Shown: in pieces, positions 16,109-25,275 of the stretch | Layout of the letters: every line of letters starts with the position of its first letter | How positions within the stretch are numbered: the first letter of the stretch is position 1 | Assembly (NCBI GenBank): GCA_016793775.1 | Contig: JAEULK010000077.1 | Coordinates: 1 to 44,060 of the forward strand | Length of the DNA stretch: 44,060 bases | Direction of reading: 5' to 3' | Source: Sphingopyxis sp. | GTDB taxonomy: Bacteria > Pseudomonadota > Alphaproteobacteria > Sphingomonadales > Sphingomonadaceae | The notes under the pieces: model-generated | What the model was told of the DNA's origin: nothing | What the model saw: only the letters and a program-made list of their open reading frames with translations | Database searches by the model: none | Translations under genes and position numbers: made by a program

Positions 16109-17843
16109 AAAAATTGTAGCGCAGGCCGACGAGCGCCGAGCCGATGAGCTGGCTGTTGAAGCCGTCCTGGTCGAAGCCGGTGATGCTGGCCGCCGCGCTG
16201 CCGGTCAGGCCGCGCCAGAAGCGCCGCGAATAGACGAGCGAGCCGCCATAGGACTGGACGTCCAAGGCGTTGGGCGCGCCATTGTCGTAATAATTATAGA
16301 AGCCGGCGAGCGAGATGTCGGCGTCGGGGCCAAGCCCGCGTCCGATCGAGGCGAAGAGATAATAATTTTCGTCGATCGTGCCGTTGAGCGCCGCGATGGC
16401 CGACAGCGCCGGGACCAGCAGGCGGCGGCGATCGTAACCGGCGCCGATGCCATAGCTCCAGCCGCCGGCGCGGCTGGTGAAGATGCCCTGCACCCCGCGG
16501 CTGCGGAACTGCGCGCCGGTGGCGTTCGACAGCGCATTGTTGAGGCAACCGCCGCCCTGCGCGCCGAACTGGCAGCTGTTGATGTCGCCGTCGATCGGGT
16601 TGCGCGTCGGGTCGAACTGCGTCGGCAGGCCCGCGAGGCCCGCGGACAGCCCGCGCCCGAAGCTGGAAATGCCGTCATAGACGCCGATCTGGATTTGCGT
16701 CGCATGGCCCGGGCGGTAATAGAAGCTGCCGGTATAGATGGTGTCGCCATAGCGGCGCCCGACGCGCGCGGTGAGCGAGGTGCGGCGGCTGGGCTGCCAC
16801 ATCACGCCCGCGTCCCAGATCAGCCCGTCGGTCTCGAACGCCAGCTGGCGCGGACTGTTCGGGTCGGTGACGAAACGCCCGTTGGCGTCGCGCACGGGAA
16901 TACCGTTCGTATCGACGACCGCATTGCGCTGGCTGATCTCGATATCCTCATAACCGACGCCGCCGAGCAGCGCGACCGTCGGGCCGATCGGCACGGTGAC
17001 GTCGGCGCGGGCATATTTGCCATCGAAGCGCTGATCGAGCTGGCTCGCATCCTCGCGCTGATAGCCGCCCGACACCTGCCAGCCAAAGGGCAGGTCGCCG
17101 GGCTTCTGCCCGACGCTGCCCCAGGCGACATGGTTGGTCGACGAGTTGAAAATATCCTGGCTGAACGCGCCGGGGACGACGGTCGCGGGGGTTTCGACAT
17201 CAACCTTGTTGTAACCGAAGCGATAGCCCGCCCCAACGTCGAGCCCACCGATGCGGCGCGCGAAGGTCGGCCCGGCGTACACCGAATAGACATTGGCAGT
17301 GTTCGATCCGTTGCCGACGAAGATCGTGTCGTCGGCGCCCTGCCCGTCGGCGCGGCTGCGCGTCGCGAGCACTCCTGCCTCGAGATTGAGGCCGCGCGCC
17401 AGTTGGTACCGACCGCGCAGCAGCCCGCTGATCGTATCCGAATCGCCGATATTGCCCGCTTCGCCGATGCGATATTCATAGCGCACGGTCGCGGCGACCT
17501 CGGCCCGGCGCGTCGAAACGACCGCATCGACCCCGGCCGCAAGCCTCGTATAGGTCAGGACATCGCCGTCATTCTTGAGGTCGGCGGTGAGCACCTGGCC
17601 GACTTCGAGATAGGGGGTGATCTCGACGCTGCGCTTGCTGCGGCGTTCGCCGCGCTTCTCGGCCTTGCCGACCTTGCCGGCCTTGCCGCTGTCCGAGGAA
17701 GCGGGCGCGGCGGCGCTGTCGCTGCTGCCGCCGCCGCTTTCGGGGCCGGAAAATTGGGCGTGCGCCGTCGTCGCGGTGCCCGCGAGCAGCAGCGCCGCGA
17801 GCGTCATGACGCCATGGCGGGCGTAAGGGAGAGTGGTGCGCAT
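16107..17843 (-). CDS. XrtA/PEP-CTERM system-associated outer-membrane beta-barrel protein
   Basis: A 578-aa secreted protein: a basic start and hydrophobic stretch GVMTLAALLLAGTATTAHA give a Sec signal peptide (cut near residue 29), then a Ser/Gly/Ala/Lys-rich segment (about 32-72), then a long alternating beta pattern with many Tyr/Gly/Arg strands (such as VRYEYRIGEAGN, VGAGYRFGYN, VGRRYGDTIY) ending ...VGLRYNF, a terminal Phe typical of outer-membrane barrels. It fits the TIGR03016 group. Likely outer-membrane part of EPS export or anchoring. Follows the kinase gene after 2 bp. Its stop codon overlaps the end of the MITE-like element. Confidence 0.9.
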   Translation of the reverse strand: MRTTLPYARHGVMTLAALLLAGTATTAHAQFSGPESGGGSSDSAAAPASSDSGKAGKVGKAEKRGERRSKRSVEITPYLEVGQVLTADLKNDGDVLTYTRLAAGVDAVVSTRRAEVAATVRYEYRIGEAGNIGDSDTISGLLRGRYQLARGLNLEAGVLATRSRADGQGADDTIFVGNGSNTANVYSVYAGPTFARRIGGLDVGAGYRFGYNKVDVETPATVVPGAFSQDIFNSSTNHVAWGSVGQKPGDLPFGWQVSGGYQREDASQLDQRFDGKYARADVTVPIGPTVALLGGVGYEDIEISQRNAVVDTNGIPVRDANGRFVTDPNSPRQLAFETDGLIWDAGVMWQPSRRTSLTARVGRRYGDTIYTGSFYYRPGHATQIQIGVYDGISSFGRGLSAGLAGLPTQFDPTRNPIDGDINSCQFGAQGGGCLNNALSNATGAQFRSRGVQGIFTSRAGGWSYGIGAGYDRRRLLVPALSAIAALNGTIDENYYLFASIGRGLGPDADISLAGFYNYYDNGAPNALDVQSYGGSLVYSRRFWRGLTGSAAASITGFDQDGFNSQLIGSALVGLRYNF

Positions 17844-17845
17844 GG

Positions 17846-18868
17846 TCAGGCGCCTCCTTGTCCGTAATAGGTTCCGAAGCGGCGGCCACCGGGCGAGAAT
17901 TTGACCCCGTTCAGCAGCAGTTGGATGTGCGGACAGGCGCCCATCAGGCCGATCGCGTCGCGCAGCGCGCCTTCGAGCGTTTCGTCGGCGCGCACCACCA
18001 TGATGAGCTGGCCGACGTGGCCGGCGAGCACCGCGGCGGGCGAAGCCGCCAGCACCGGCGGCGAATCGAGGATGAGGATGCGGCCCGGCGCGCCGGCCTC
18101 GAGCTGCGTCAGCAGCGCCTCGGTGCGGGCGGAGGCGAGCAATTCGGTGTCGTGCGTGTGCCCGGTGCCCGCGGGCATCACCTTCAGCCCCGGGATGTCG
18201 GTCTGGATCAAACAGTCGCCGAGCGGCAGATGCGGGTCGGCGAGCGCGTCCATCAGGCCGGGGCCGTCCTCCAGCCCGAGCGCCGCGATGACGCTGGGCT
18301 TGGCGATGTCGGCATCGATCAGCAGCACGTCGTGATCGGTCTCGACCGCGAGGCTGAGCGCGAGATTGACCGCCGAAAAGGTCTTGCCCTCGCCCGGATT
18401 GGCCGAACCGATCAGCACGCGGTGGCCGCGCGGCAGCACCGGGCGGCCGGGGCCGCCGGTGAAGTTGCGGATGATCTCGCGCTTCACGATGCGATATTCT
18501 TCGCTGATCCCGGTCACCGCGGCGCCCGGCACGATCATGCCGCGCGCGGCGAGCCGCTCGCGGTCGATCGTGCCCTGGCGGCTCGGCACCACGGCGGGCG
18601 CGGCGCGGGCGATATCCTTGCGCGGCGACACCTTCGGCGCGGGTTCGACGACCGGCGGGGTTTCGACGACAGGGTCGAGGATTTCGGCCTGCGGTGTCGC
18701 GGGCGCTTCGGGCTCGGCCTTTTTCTTGGCCTTGCCCTTGCGGGCCGGCTCTTCGGGCAGCGCCGACAGGTCGATCGTCGGCGCACCGGCGGCGGGATCG
18801 GTGCCGAACAGGTCGGCGGCGCGTTCCAGCAGCGAAGGCGTGCGCTTGACGGGGCGGTGTTCGTTCAT
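17846..18868 (-). CDS. XrtA-associated tyrosine autokinase (BY-kinase)
   Basis: A 340-aa cytoplasmic BY-kinase-like protein (TIGR03018 type). Residues 1-110 are a Pro/Lys/Glu-rich linker; the kinase domain has Walker A GSANPGEGKT (154-163, Lys162), Walker A' LLIDADIAKPS (from about 183) and Walker B RILILDSPP. The C-terminal end GTYYGQGGA holds only two adjacent tyrosines, a short version of the Tyr cluster used for autophosphorylation. It works with the chain-length protein encoded 11 bp upstream to control polymer length. ATG at 18868; only 2 bp before the outer-membrane gene. Confidence 0.93.
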   Translation of the reverse strand: MNEHRPVKRTPSLLERAADLFGTDPAAGAPTIDLSALPEEPARKGKAKKKAEPEAPATPQAEILDPVVETPPVVEPAPKVSPRKDIARAAPAVVPSRQGTIDRERLAARGMIVPGAAVTGISEEYRIVKREIIRNFTGGPGRPVLPRGHRVLIGSANPGEGKTFSAVNLALSLAVETDHDVLLIDADIAKPSVIAALGLEDGPGLMDALADPHLPLGDCLIQTDIPGLKVMPAGTGHTHDTELLASARTEALLTQLEAGAPGRILILDSPPVLAASPAAVLAGHVGQLIMVVRADETLEGALRDAIGLMGACPHIQLLLNGVKFSPGGRRFGTYYGQGGA

Positions 18869-18879
18869 GTCATTACCCC

Positions 18880-20430
18880 TCAGGCGACCATGCCGCGCTG
18901 GACGAATTCGGCGACGAGCAGCAGCACGAACAGCGCCACCAGCGCCCCGCCGCCGCCCGCGAGCCAGACGAGCTTCTTCTTGCGATCGGCCTGGCGATCG
19001 GGGGTCACGACCTCGGTGATCGAGCCGATGACCGGCAGGCCGCTGGCGCGTTCGAGCTTCGATGCGGTGGCATAGCTGGTGCGCACCTGGCCGAGGCCGA
19101 AGGCCACGCCGATGCCGCCGCCGATGCCGGCGAACAGGACGAGGGTCAGGAACATCGGCCGGTTCGGCGCCGAGGGCGCGGTCGGCTTCGTCGGCGGGTC
19201 GATCAGGTCGATCTTGATCGCGTCAGTTTCGGTCTGCACATCGCCGCGCAGCCGGACCTGCTCGCGCTGCGCCATCAGCCGGTCGTATTGCGCCTTCAGC
19301 GCGGTATATTCGCCGTTGATCCGCTCATATTCAGCGGCAACGCCGGGGTTCTGGATCTGCGCGGTGGTGATCTGGTTGATGTCGCCCGTCAGCTGCGCCT
19401 TGCGCGCGCTGAGCGCCGACACCGTCGCCTGCCGTTCGGCGCGCATCGCGGCGAGTGTCGCATAGGCGGGGTTCTGTGCATTGCCGCCGCCCCCGCCGCC
19501 GGTCCCTTCGCGGTCGGCCATGGCTTTGAGCGACGCGATCTGGCTTTTCAGCGCGACGACGTCGGGGTGCGCGTCGGTCAGCCCGCGCGCGCGCATCGAC
19601 GACAATTCGGCCTGCGCGCCGGCCAGCTGCTGGCGCGCGACGCCGCCGCCGGTGGCGTTGAGGCCGGGGACGTTGATCGTCGCCGGCGTGGTCGCCATCT
19701 GGCCGTTGGCGGCGGCGAGCGCACCTTGCGCGGCGGCGAGCTGGGTCTCGATCTGACCGAGTTCGGCGCGCGCCTGATCGATGCGCTGGCCGGGCGAGCC
19801 GGTGCCGCTGGAGATCAGGCCGATATTCTTCGCCTCGAAGGCAGCACGGCGCGCCTCGACCGCACCGATCGCCTTTTCACGGTCGGCGAGCTGGGCGTCG
19901 AGGAACTTCAGCCCCTCGCGCGCGGTCATCCGGCCGCCGCGCAATTGCTCGTCGCGGAACACGGTTATCAGGCTGTCGAGCACACCCGATGCCAGCTTGG
20001 CATTGTCGGCGTCGGACAGGCTGCCGACCCCGATCGACGAGGTGATCTCGAAGATATTTTCCTGCTGCGGGACGACCTTGATATTCTTTTGCAGCATCGC
20101 GACCGCGCCGGCCTTTTCGCGCTCGCCGGCGCCGGCGGGCAGCATCCCGGTGGTCACCGCGACCTTTTCGAGATTGCGCGCGCTGGTCAGCGTTTCGCGG
20201 ATCTGGTCGATCTGCGAGCGATCGGCATAGGGGCCGCCGCTCTGCGCGTCGGCCGGGATGATCTCGTTGATGTCGACGAGCAGCCGCGCGCGCGAATCAT
20301 AGCGGTTGGGGATCGACGCGATCGCCAGCCAGCCGAGGATGCAGATGCCCCAGGCGACGCCCAGAACCAGCCAGCGGCGCGTCCAGACGCTGTGCAGCGC
20401 CACCCGGAATTCGTCGTAAAGGCCGTTCAT
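18880..20430 (-). CDS. XrtA system polysaccharide chain-length determinant (Wzz/GumC-like)
   Basis: A 516-aa polysaccharide co-polymerase (TIGR03007 type). A first membrane helix (about 20-38, LVLGVAWGICILGWLAIA) follows a short cytoplasmic start; a large periplasmic part with coiled-coil stretches (about 170-400) follows; then a hydrophobic segment (about 432-452, LTLVLFAGIGGGIGVAFGLG) and a final one (about 487-505). The pattern fits Wzz proteins that set chain length together with a BY-kinase. An LRGD...DPPTKP stretch before the second helix is characteristic of the family. Located 52 bp after the export lipoprotein gene and 11 bp before the kinase gene. Confidence 0.93.
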   Translation of the reverse strand: MNGLYDEFRVALHSVWTRRWLVLGVAWGICILGWLAIASIPNRYDSRARLLVDINEIIPADAQSGGPYADRSQIDQIRETLTSARNLEKVAVTTGMLPAGAGEREKAGAVAMLQKNIKVVPQQENIFEITSSIGVGSLSDADNAKLASGVLDSLITVFRDEQLRGGRMTAREGLKFLDAQLADREKAIGAVEARRAAFEAKNIGLISSGTGSPGQRIDQARAELGQIETQLAAAQGALAAANGQMATTPATINVPGLNATGGGVARQQLAGAQAELSSMRARGLTDAHPDVVALKSQIASLKAMADREGTGGGGGGNAQNPAYATLAAMRAERQATVSALSARKAQLTGDINQITTAQIQNPGVAAEYERINGEYTALKAQYDRLMAQREQVRLRGDVQTETDAIKIDLIDPPTKPTAPSAPNRPMFLTLVLFAGIGGGIGVAFGLGQVRTSYATASKLERASGLPVIGSITEVVTPDRQADRKKKLVWLAGGGGALVALFVLLLVAEFVQRGMVA

Positions 20431-20482
20431 CGTCTGGTCTTCGTCCTTGGCAAGCTAGGGGTGTTCGCAGCGCAACCGCGCG

Positions 20483-21142
20483 TCAGAACATGCTTTCGGG
20501 AATGATGATCACGTCGCCCGGCTGGAGCCGGACGTTCGCCTTGATGTCGCCGCGCTTGACGAGGTCGTTGAGGCGCAGGCCATATTCCTGCTGCTTGCCC
20601 GACCCCTTGTCGTAACGGACGAGGCGCGCCTTGTTGCCCGCGGCATATTCGCCGAGCCCGCCGACCGCGATCATCGCGTCGAGCACGGTCATATTGGCGC
20701 GGAACGGGATCGACGCGGGCTTTTCGGTCGCGCCGACGACGCGCACCTGCTGCGAGAAGGTGCTGTTGAAGCTGGTGACGATGACGCTGACGATCGGGTC
20801 GTTGATATACTGGCTAAGCTGGAGCTTCAGGTCCTGCTGGAGCATCGTCGGGGTCTTGCCGACCGCCGGCATGTCGGTGATCAGCGGGGTGGTGATGCGA
20901 CCGTCGGGGCGCACCTGAACCTTGCCGCCCAGCTCGGGGTTGCGCCACACGAAGATCTGAAGCTCATCGAGCGGGCCGATGATATATTCCTCGCCCGGCC
21001 CTTCCTGATTCTGCACGAAATTCGCGCTCGGCAGCTGCGGCGCGGCACCGCCGCCGCCCATGCAGCCGGTCAGCGCGGTCGCGGCGATGCCCGAAACCAG
21101 GGCCACGCGCGCGGCGCGAAGGGCGGGGAAGGACGTCATCAT
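20483..21142 (-). CDS. XrtA-associated polysaccharide export lipoprotein (Wza-like)
   Basis: A 219-aa exporter subunit (TIGR03027 type). The signal peptide ends in lipobox LTGC with Cys27, so it is a predicted lipoprotein. The Poly_export domain (about 53-125: EEYIIGPLDELQIFVWRN, GGKVQVRPDGRITTPLI) and one SLBB repeat (about 130-215, ending VRLQPGDVIIIPESMF) form the periplasmic/outer-membrane channel part. Two consecutive ATGs start the gene; the first (21142) is taken because GGTG lies about 5 nt upstream of it. First gene of the minus-strand EPS arm; promoter expected in 21143-21330. Confidence 0.93.
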   Translation of the reverse strand: MMTSFPALRAARVALVSGIAATALTGCMGGGGAAPQLPSANFVQNQEGPGEEYIIGPLDELQIFVWRNPELGGKVQVRPDGRITTPLITDMPAVGKTPTMLQQDLKLQLSQYINDPIVSVIVTSFNSTFSQQVRVVGATEKPASIPFRANMTVLDAMIAVGGLGEYAAGNKARLVRYDKGSGKQQEYGLRLNDLVKRGDIKANVRLQPGDVIIIPESMF

Positions 21143-21334
21143 GCTATCACCTTTCCTGCGGCAAGGGCCCCGCCGCAGGCTAAATGCCCAGGGCGGAAGC
21201 CAATGCGTCAGGATCAGCGATGGCGGAAAAGGGTGAATATACCGTTAGTAGTCGGCTAGGTTTACACCGCACTCGTCGCACTTTGTTCCGGTCTGGGACA
21301 GAAGTGACCCATACCTCCGATGCGGCGCCCCGCC
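21143..21334 (-). promoter_or_regulatory. presumed leader/promoter region of the EPS arm
   Basis: A non-coding stretch upstream of the export lipoprotein gene, the first gene of the long minus-strand series. It has the ribosome site AGGAAAGGTG before the start. I looked for a -24/-12 sigma-54 pattern (expected for PrsK/PrsR-controlled loci) and found no convincing match, nor a clear -35/-10 pair. The assignment rests on position only. Confidence 0.35.
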
Positions 21335-21440
21335 AATAAATAGGGACAGTCCCTATTTAATCCGTTCAGGTCGACGAGCGGATGGGAGCGAGACGATTAA
21401 ATAGGGACTGTCCCTATTTATTGGGGACTGTCCCTATTGG
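21335..21440. repeat. second pair of 27-bp palindromes plus a half copy
   Basis: Copies at 21335-21361 (one mismatch in the left arm) and 21396-21422 (central base T instead of A, one mismatch in the right arm) match the palindromes at 12094-12183, with starts 61 bp apart. A truncated third copy GGGGACTGTCCCTATTGG follows at 21423-21440. They lie between the EPS arm and the decarboxylase gene. The preserved spacing suggests a two-palindrome unit. Confidence 0.93.
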
Positions 21441-21466
21441 CCCCTCGGAGGTAGCCGGCTTGCCCT

Positions 21467-22696
21467 TCAAACCAGCATTTCCCTCGCCGGGCCTTGGCCC
21501 AGAAAGGCCGAGGGGCTGGCGGTGGCGCCATAAGCGCCGGCCTGGAAGATCGCCACAAGATCGCCGACCTCGCCGCGCGGCAGCGCGACCTGGTCGCCCA
21601 GCCGGTCCAAGGGCGTGCAGAGACAGCCCACGACCGACACGGTCTCGACGGGTTCGGCGCCGAACTGGCTGGCGAGCGCGATCGGATAGTTGCGGCGGAT
21701 GACGGTGCCGAAATTGCCGCTCGCGGCGAGCTGGTGGTGGAGCCCGCCGTCGGTGACGAGGAAGGTGTCGCCATGGCTCACTTTCCGGTCGACGATGCGG
21801 GTCAGATAGACCCCCGCCTCGGCGACGAGCCAGCGGCCGAGTTCCATCGCGAAGCGGCTCGCCCCCAGCATCGGGTCGCGCGCGCTCAATGTCTTCGCCA
21901 AGGCGTCGCCGACCGCCTTGGCATCGACCGCCGTATCGCCGGGGAAATAGGGTACGCCCATGCCCCCGCCCAGATTGACCAGCGGCGGCACCGCGCCGAT
22001 CTCGTTGGCGAGCCGCGCCGCGAGCGCCACCGTCTGCGCCTGTGTGTCGGCGATGGCCGCGGCATCAAGTGCCTGCGATCCCGCGAAAATATGGAAGCCC
22101 TGCCAGTCGGCGCCCGCATCCAGCAGCCGCGTGACCAGCGCCGCGACCTCGGCGGCATCGACCCCGAAAGGCTTGGCGCCGCCGCCCATCTTCATGCCCG
22201 ATCCCTTGAGGTCGAAGTCGGGGTTCACGCGCACCGCGAGCCGCGGGACGACGCCCAGCCGCGCCCCGATCGCCAGCGCGCGCTCGGCCTCGCCCGCCGA
22301 TTCGAGGTTGAGCGTCGCGCCGACCTTGATCGCATATTCGAGTTCGCGGTCGCGCTTGCCCGGCCCGGCGAAGCTGATGTGCCCCGTCGCCATGCCGCTG
22401 GTCCGCGCCGCCTGAAGCTCGCCGCCCGAGGCTACGTCGAGCCCGTCGACCATCATCGCCATATGACCGAGCAGCGGGCCATAGGGGTTCGCCTTCATCG
22501 CGTAATGAAGCCGCAATTCGGACGGCATCGCCGCGCGCCATTCGGCAACGCGCGCGGTCAACATCTTCGAATCATAGACGAAGAGCGGCGTGTCGCCGGC
22601 ATCCTCGGCGAGGTCGTCGGCGCGCTGGCCGCCGATCAGCAGCATACCGTCACTGTCGGCGGTAAAGCCCGGCGGGATCGGACCATGCGGTTTCAT
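21467..22696 (-). CDS. PLP-dependent decarboxylase, exosortase A system-associated
   Basis: A 409-aa fold-III (alanine-racemase-like) PLP enzyme of the ornithine/DAP decarboxylase group, TIGR03099 type. The Schiff-base lysine is Lys68 in HYAMKANPYG. Further motifs are VASGGELQAA, NLGGGMGVPYFPGD (PLP phosphate region), ELGRWLVAEAG and the dimer-contributed VVGCLCTPLDRLGD with the catalytic Cys. The substrate is not known; an amino acid or an aminoacyl-carrier conjugate is plausible given the neighbours. ATG 22696 is taken because it overlaps the ligase stop by 4 bases. Second of a two-gene minus unit. Confidence 0.94.
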   Translation of the reverse strand: MKPHGPIPPGFTADSDGMLLIGGQRADDLAEDAGDTPLFVYDSKMLTARVAEWRAAMPSELRLHYAMKANPYGPLLGHMAMMVDGLDVASGGELQAARTSGMATGHISFAGPGKRDRELEYAIKVGATLNLESAGEAERALAIGARLGVVPRLAVRVNPDFDLKGSGMKMGGGAKPFGVDAAEVAALVTRLLDAGADWQGFHIFAGSQALDAAAIADTQAQTVALAARLANEIGAVPPLVNLGGGMGVPYFPGDTAVDAKAVGDALAKTLSARDPMLGASRFAMELGRWLVAEAGVYLTRIVDRKVSHGDTFLVTDGGLHHQLAASGNFGTVIRRNYPIALASQFGAEPVETVSVVGCLCTPLDRLGDQVALPRGEVGDLVAIFQAGAYGATASPSAFLGQGPAREMLV

Positions 22697-24216
22697 GCCG
22701 CGACCTTCCATCCAGCGGCGATCGCGACGCGGTCGAGCTTGCCATTGGGGTTGCGGGGCAGTTCGCTGCGCCATTCGATCGCCTGCGGCTGCATGAAATT
22801 GGGCAGGTTCGCCTTCAGATACGCCGCCAGCGCATCGGGATCGCTCTCCCCCTTGCCGCGCACGATCAGCACGATCGCGGCGCCCAGCCGTTCATCGGGC
22901 ACGCCGAACGCCACCGCCTCGAAGATCAGGCCCGAGGCGGTGGCGACATCCTCGACCTCGGTCGGGCTGACGCGGTTGCCTGCGGTCTTGATCATCGCGT
23001 CGTCGCGGCCGACGAAATAGAGCAGCCCGTTGGCGTCGCGGCGCACCGTGTCGCCCGACCACACCGCCAGGCCGCCATAGTGCGACGCACGCGGCGCGGG
23101 CCTGAAGCGCTGGGCGGTGCGCGCCGCATCCTGCCAATAACCCTGTGCGACCAGCGGCCCGCAATGGACCAGCTCGCCCGGTTCCTCGTCGGCGGTGATC
23201 GTCCCGTCGGCGCGGCATACCAGAATTTCGGCATGCGGGATCGCCTGGCCCATCGAGGTCGGATGATCGGCGACGAGCTTGGGCGGCAACCAGGTCGAGC
23301 GGAACGCCTCGGTCAGCCCGTACATCGGATAGATGTCGGCGTTCGGAAAGGTCGCGGCCATCGCGTCGATCAGCGAAGGCGTCAGCGCGCCGCCGCTGTT
23401 GGTCAGGCGCCTGAGGTGCGCCGCACTTTCGGCGGGCCACTCGCTCTCGACGAGCTGCACCCACAGCGGCGGCACGCCGGCCAGCGTGGTAGCGCCATGC
23501 CGCGCGACCGCCTTCACGACGTCGCGCGGGGTCAGATAGTCGAGCGGCGCCACCGCCGCCCCCGCATACCAGGCCGAGAGCAGCTGATTCTGGCCATAGT
23601 CGAAGCTGAGCGGCAACACCGCGAGCACACGGTCCTCGGGAACGAGCTTCAGATAATCGGCGACCGCCTCCGCCCCGAGCCACAGATTGGCATGGCTGAG
23701 CATCACCCCCTTGGGGCGCCCGGTCGAGCCGCTGGTGTAGAGGATGGCCGCGAGGTCGCGGGGTTCGGCGAGCGACGGCGGCAGCCCCTGCCCACCCGAA
23801 TCAATGACTTCCTCGGCGACCTTGAGATCCTGCACGACGCAGTCGACCGGCAGCCCGCCCCCGAGCGTGTCGCTGCGCGCCGCATTGGCGACGAGCAGCT
23901 TCGCCCCGCTGTCGCTGAGGATATGCGCGACCTGCGGCGCCTTGAGCAGCGGATTGACCGGCACATGGATCAGCCCCGCGCGCGCCGCGGCCAGCGGCAT
24001 CAGGCAGGCCAGCCGCATCTTGGCGCTCCAGCTCGCGACGCGTTCGCCGGGGCCGCCCGCCTGATCGAGCAGCCACGACGCCAGCCGCCCGACGCCGGCG
24101 TCGAGCTCGGCGAAACTCGTGACCTTGTCGCCGATCAGCAGCGCGGGATCGACCGCCGCACCGCAAAGGGCGAGATGGTCGATCGGGCGCGACGATGGGA
24201 TTAGGGTCTCGGTCAT
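22693..24216 (-). CDS. AMP-forming acyl-CoA ligase, exosortase A system-associated
   Basis: A 507-aa ANL-superfamily adenylating enzyme (TIGR03098 type). It has the P-loop-like AILYTSGSTGRPKGVMLSH (about 157-175), the MYGLTEAFRSTWLPP region (about 297-311), SGDTVRRDANGLLYFVGRDD and the C-terminal PRNPNGKLDR with the catalytic Lys. It should activate a carboxylate as an AMP ester and pass it to a thiol, either CoA or the acyl carrier protein encoded about 1 kb away. ATG at 24216; the divergent acetyltransferase gene starts about 18 bp away, so promoters must overlap coding sequence. Confidence 0.94.
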   Translation of the reverse strand: MTETLIPSSRPIDHLALCGAAVDPALLIGDKVTSFAELDAGVGRLASWLLDQAGGPGERVASWSAKMRLACLMPLAAARAGLIHVPVNPLLKAPQVAHILSDSGAKLLVANAARSDTLGGGLPVDCVVQDLKVAEEVIDSGGQGLPPSLAEPRDLAAILYTSGSTGRPKGVMLSHANLWLGAEAVADYLKLVPEDRVLAVLPLSFDYGQNQLLSAWYAGAAVAPLDYLTPRDVVKAVARHGATTLAGVPPLWVQLVESEWPAESAAHLRRLTNSGGALTPSLIDAMAATFPNADIYPMYGLTEAFRSTWLPPKLVADHPTSMGQAIPHAEILVCRADGTITADEEPGELVHCGPLVAQGYWQDAARTAQRFRPAPRASHYGGLAVWSGDTVRRDANGLLYFVGRDDAMIKTAGNRVSPTEVEDVATASGLIFEAVAFGVPDERLGAAIVLIVRGKGESDPDALAAYLKANLPNFMQPQAIEWRSELPRNPNGKLDRVAIAAGWKVAA

Positions 24217-24233
24217 TGGCTGTTAGGAGTCCG

Positions 24234-25268
24234 GTGATAGAGCGCCAGCCTATGCAAGGGAACGGTGAACATCGCGCTAATGATGACGCGGGGCTGCCCG
24301 CCGACGCGCGCGCGGCTGGCTTCGCGTCGCCGTTCGACCGCGCAATGTGGTTCGACTTGCTGGCGGCGCACGGCTTTGCCGGCGAAGGGCGGGTCGATGC
24401 GCGGGCGACCGTGGAGTCGGTCACCGCCTGGCTGCCGCTGCGCCGCGAAAAGGGCGGCGCACTCAGCGGCCTCGCCAATTGGTACAGCTTCTCTATCCGT
24501 CCCTTGTTCACCGGTCCGGCACATCCCGGCGCGCGCAGCGCCGCGTTGCAGGCGCTTTTCGCGGGACTGCGCCGGAAAGCGGCGCGGCTGACGCTTTACC
24601 CCGTACCCGAGATCGAGGGGGTGAATGGCGACGTCGAGATCGCCCTGCGCGCCGCCGGCTGGTGGGTGAAAGCAACGCCCGCCGGCGACCGCCACTGGCT
24701 CGACTTGGCCGGCATGACCCATGACGACTGGTGGGAAAGCCGCCCCGGCGCGCTCAAGAACACCGTCAAGCGCAAGGCGAAGAAAGGCGTCGTCGATATC
24801 CAGCTGCTCACCCAGTTCGACCCCGGCAGCTGGGCGGCCTATGAAAGCATCTATGCCGCGAGCTGGAAACCCGAGGAGGGCGACCCCGCGCTGCTACGCG
24901 CCTTTGCCGAGGCGGAGAGCTGGCGCGGCACCTTCCGCATGGGGATTGCGCGGATCGAGGGCATCCCGGTCGCCGCGCAATATTGGACGGTCGAGGACGG
25001 CACCGCCTTCATCCACAAGCTCGCGCATGTCGAGGACAGTCTGAAGGCCTCGCCCGGCACCCTGCTGTCGGCCGCCCTGTTTCGCCATGTGATCGAGATC
25101 GACGGCGTCAAACGCGTCGATTTCGGGACCGGCAACGACGGCTACAAAAAGGACTGGATGAACCGCCACGAGCGGCTGTGGCGATTGGAGGCTTTCAATC
25201 CGGCGCGCATCGCGGCATGGGAACCCGCGATAAAGGCTTTTGCGCGCTCGAAGCTGGGGCGCGAGTGA
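24234..25268 (+). CDS. GNAT/FemAB-like acetyltransferase of the XrtA module
   Basis: A protein of about 344 aa with the Acetyltransf_6 layout: an N-terminal half with SPFDRAMWFDLL and SFSIRPLFTGP, the basic RPGALKNTVKRKAKKG (about 167-182), WKPEEGDPALLRAFAE, and the acyl-donor side AQYWTVEDGTAFIHKLAH and VDFGTGNDGYKKDWM. A GTG at 24234, with AGGAG four bases upstream, is the preferred start; ATG 24252 is an alternative, and an upstream ATG at 24195 would run into the divergent ligase gene. Seven bases later the acyl carrier protein starts, suggesting it acylates using, or together with, that carrier. Substrate unknown. Confidence 0.8.
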   Translation: MIERQPMQGNGEHRANDDAGLPADARAAGFASPFDRAMWFDLLAAHGFAGEGRVDARATVESVTAWLPLRREKGGALSGLANWYSFSIRPLFTGPAHPGARSAALQALFAGLRRKAARLTLYPVPEIEGVNGDVEIALRAAGWWVKATPAGDRHWLDLAGMTHDDWWESRPGALKNTVKRKAKKGVVDIQLLTQFDPGSWAAYESIYAASWKPEEGDPALLRAFAEAESWRGTFRMGIARIEGIPVAAQYWTVEDGTAFIHKLAHVEDSLKASPGTLLSAALFRHVIEIDGVKRVDFGTGNDGYKKDWMNRHERLWRLEAFNPARIAAWEPAIKAFARSKLGRE

Positions 25269-25275
25269 GGATGCG

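Noticed and set aside
21143-21334. Sigma-54 promoter expected for PrsR control
   Set aside because: No TGGCAC-N5-TTGC-like pair on the minus strand that I could accept.
12094-21440. Possible CRISPR array from repeated 27-bp units
   Set aside because: Only two copies at each place, palindromic, no regular spacers and no cas genes.
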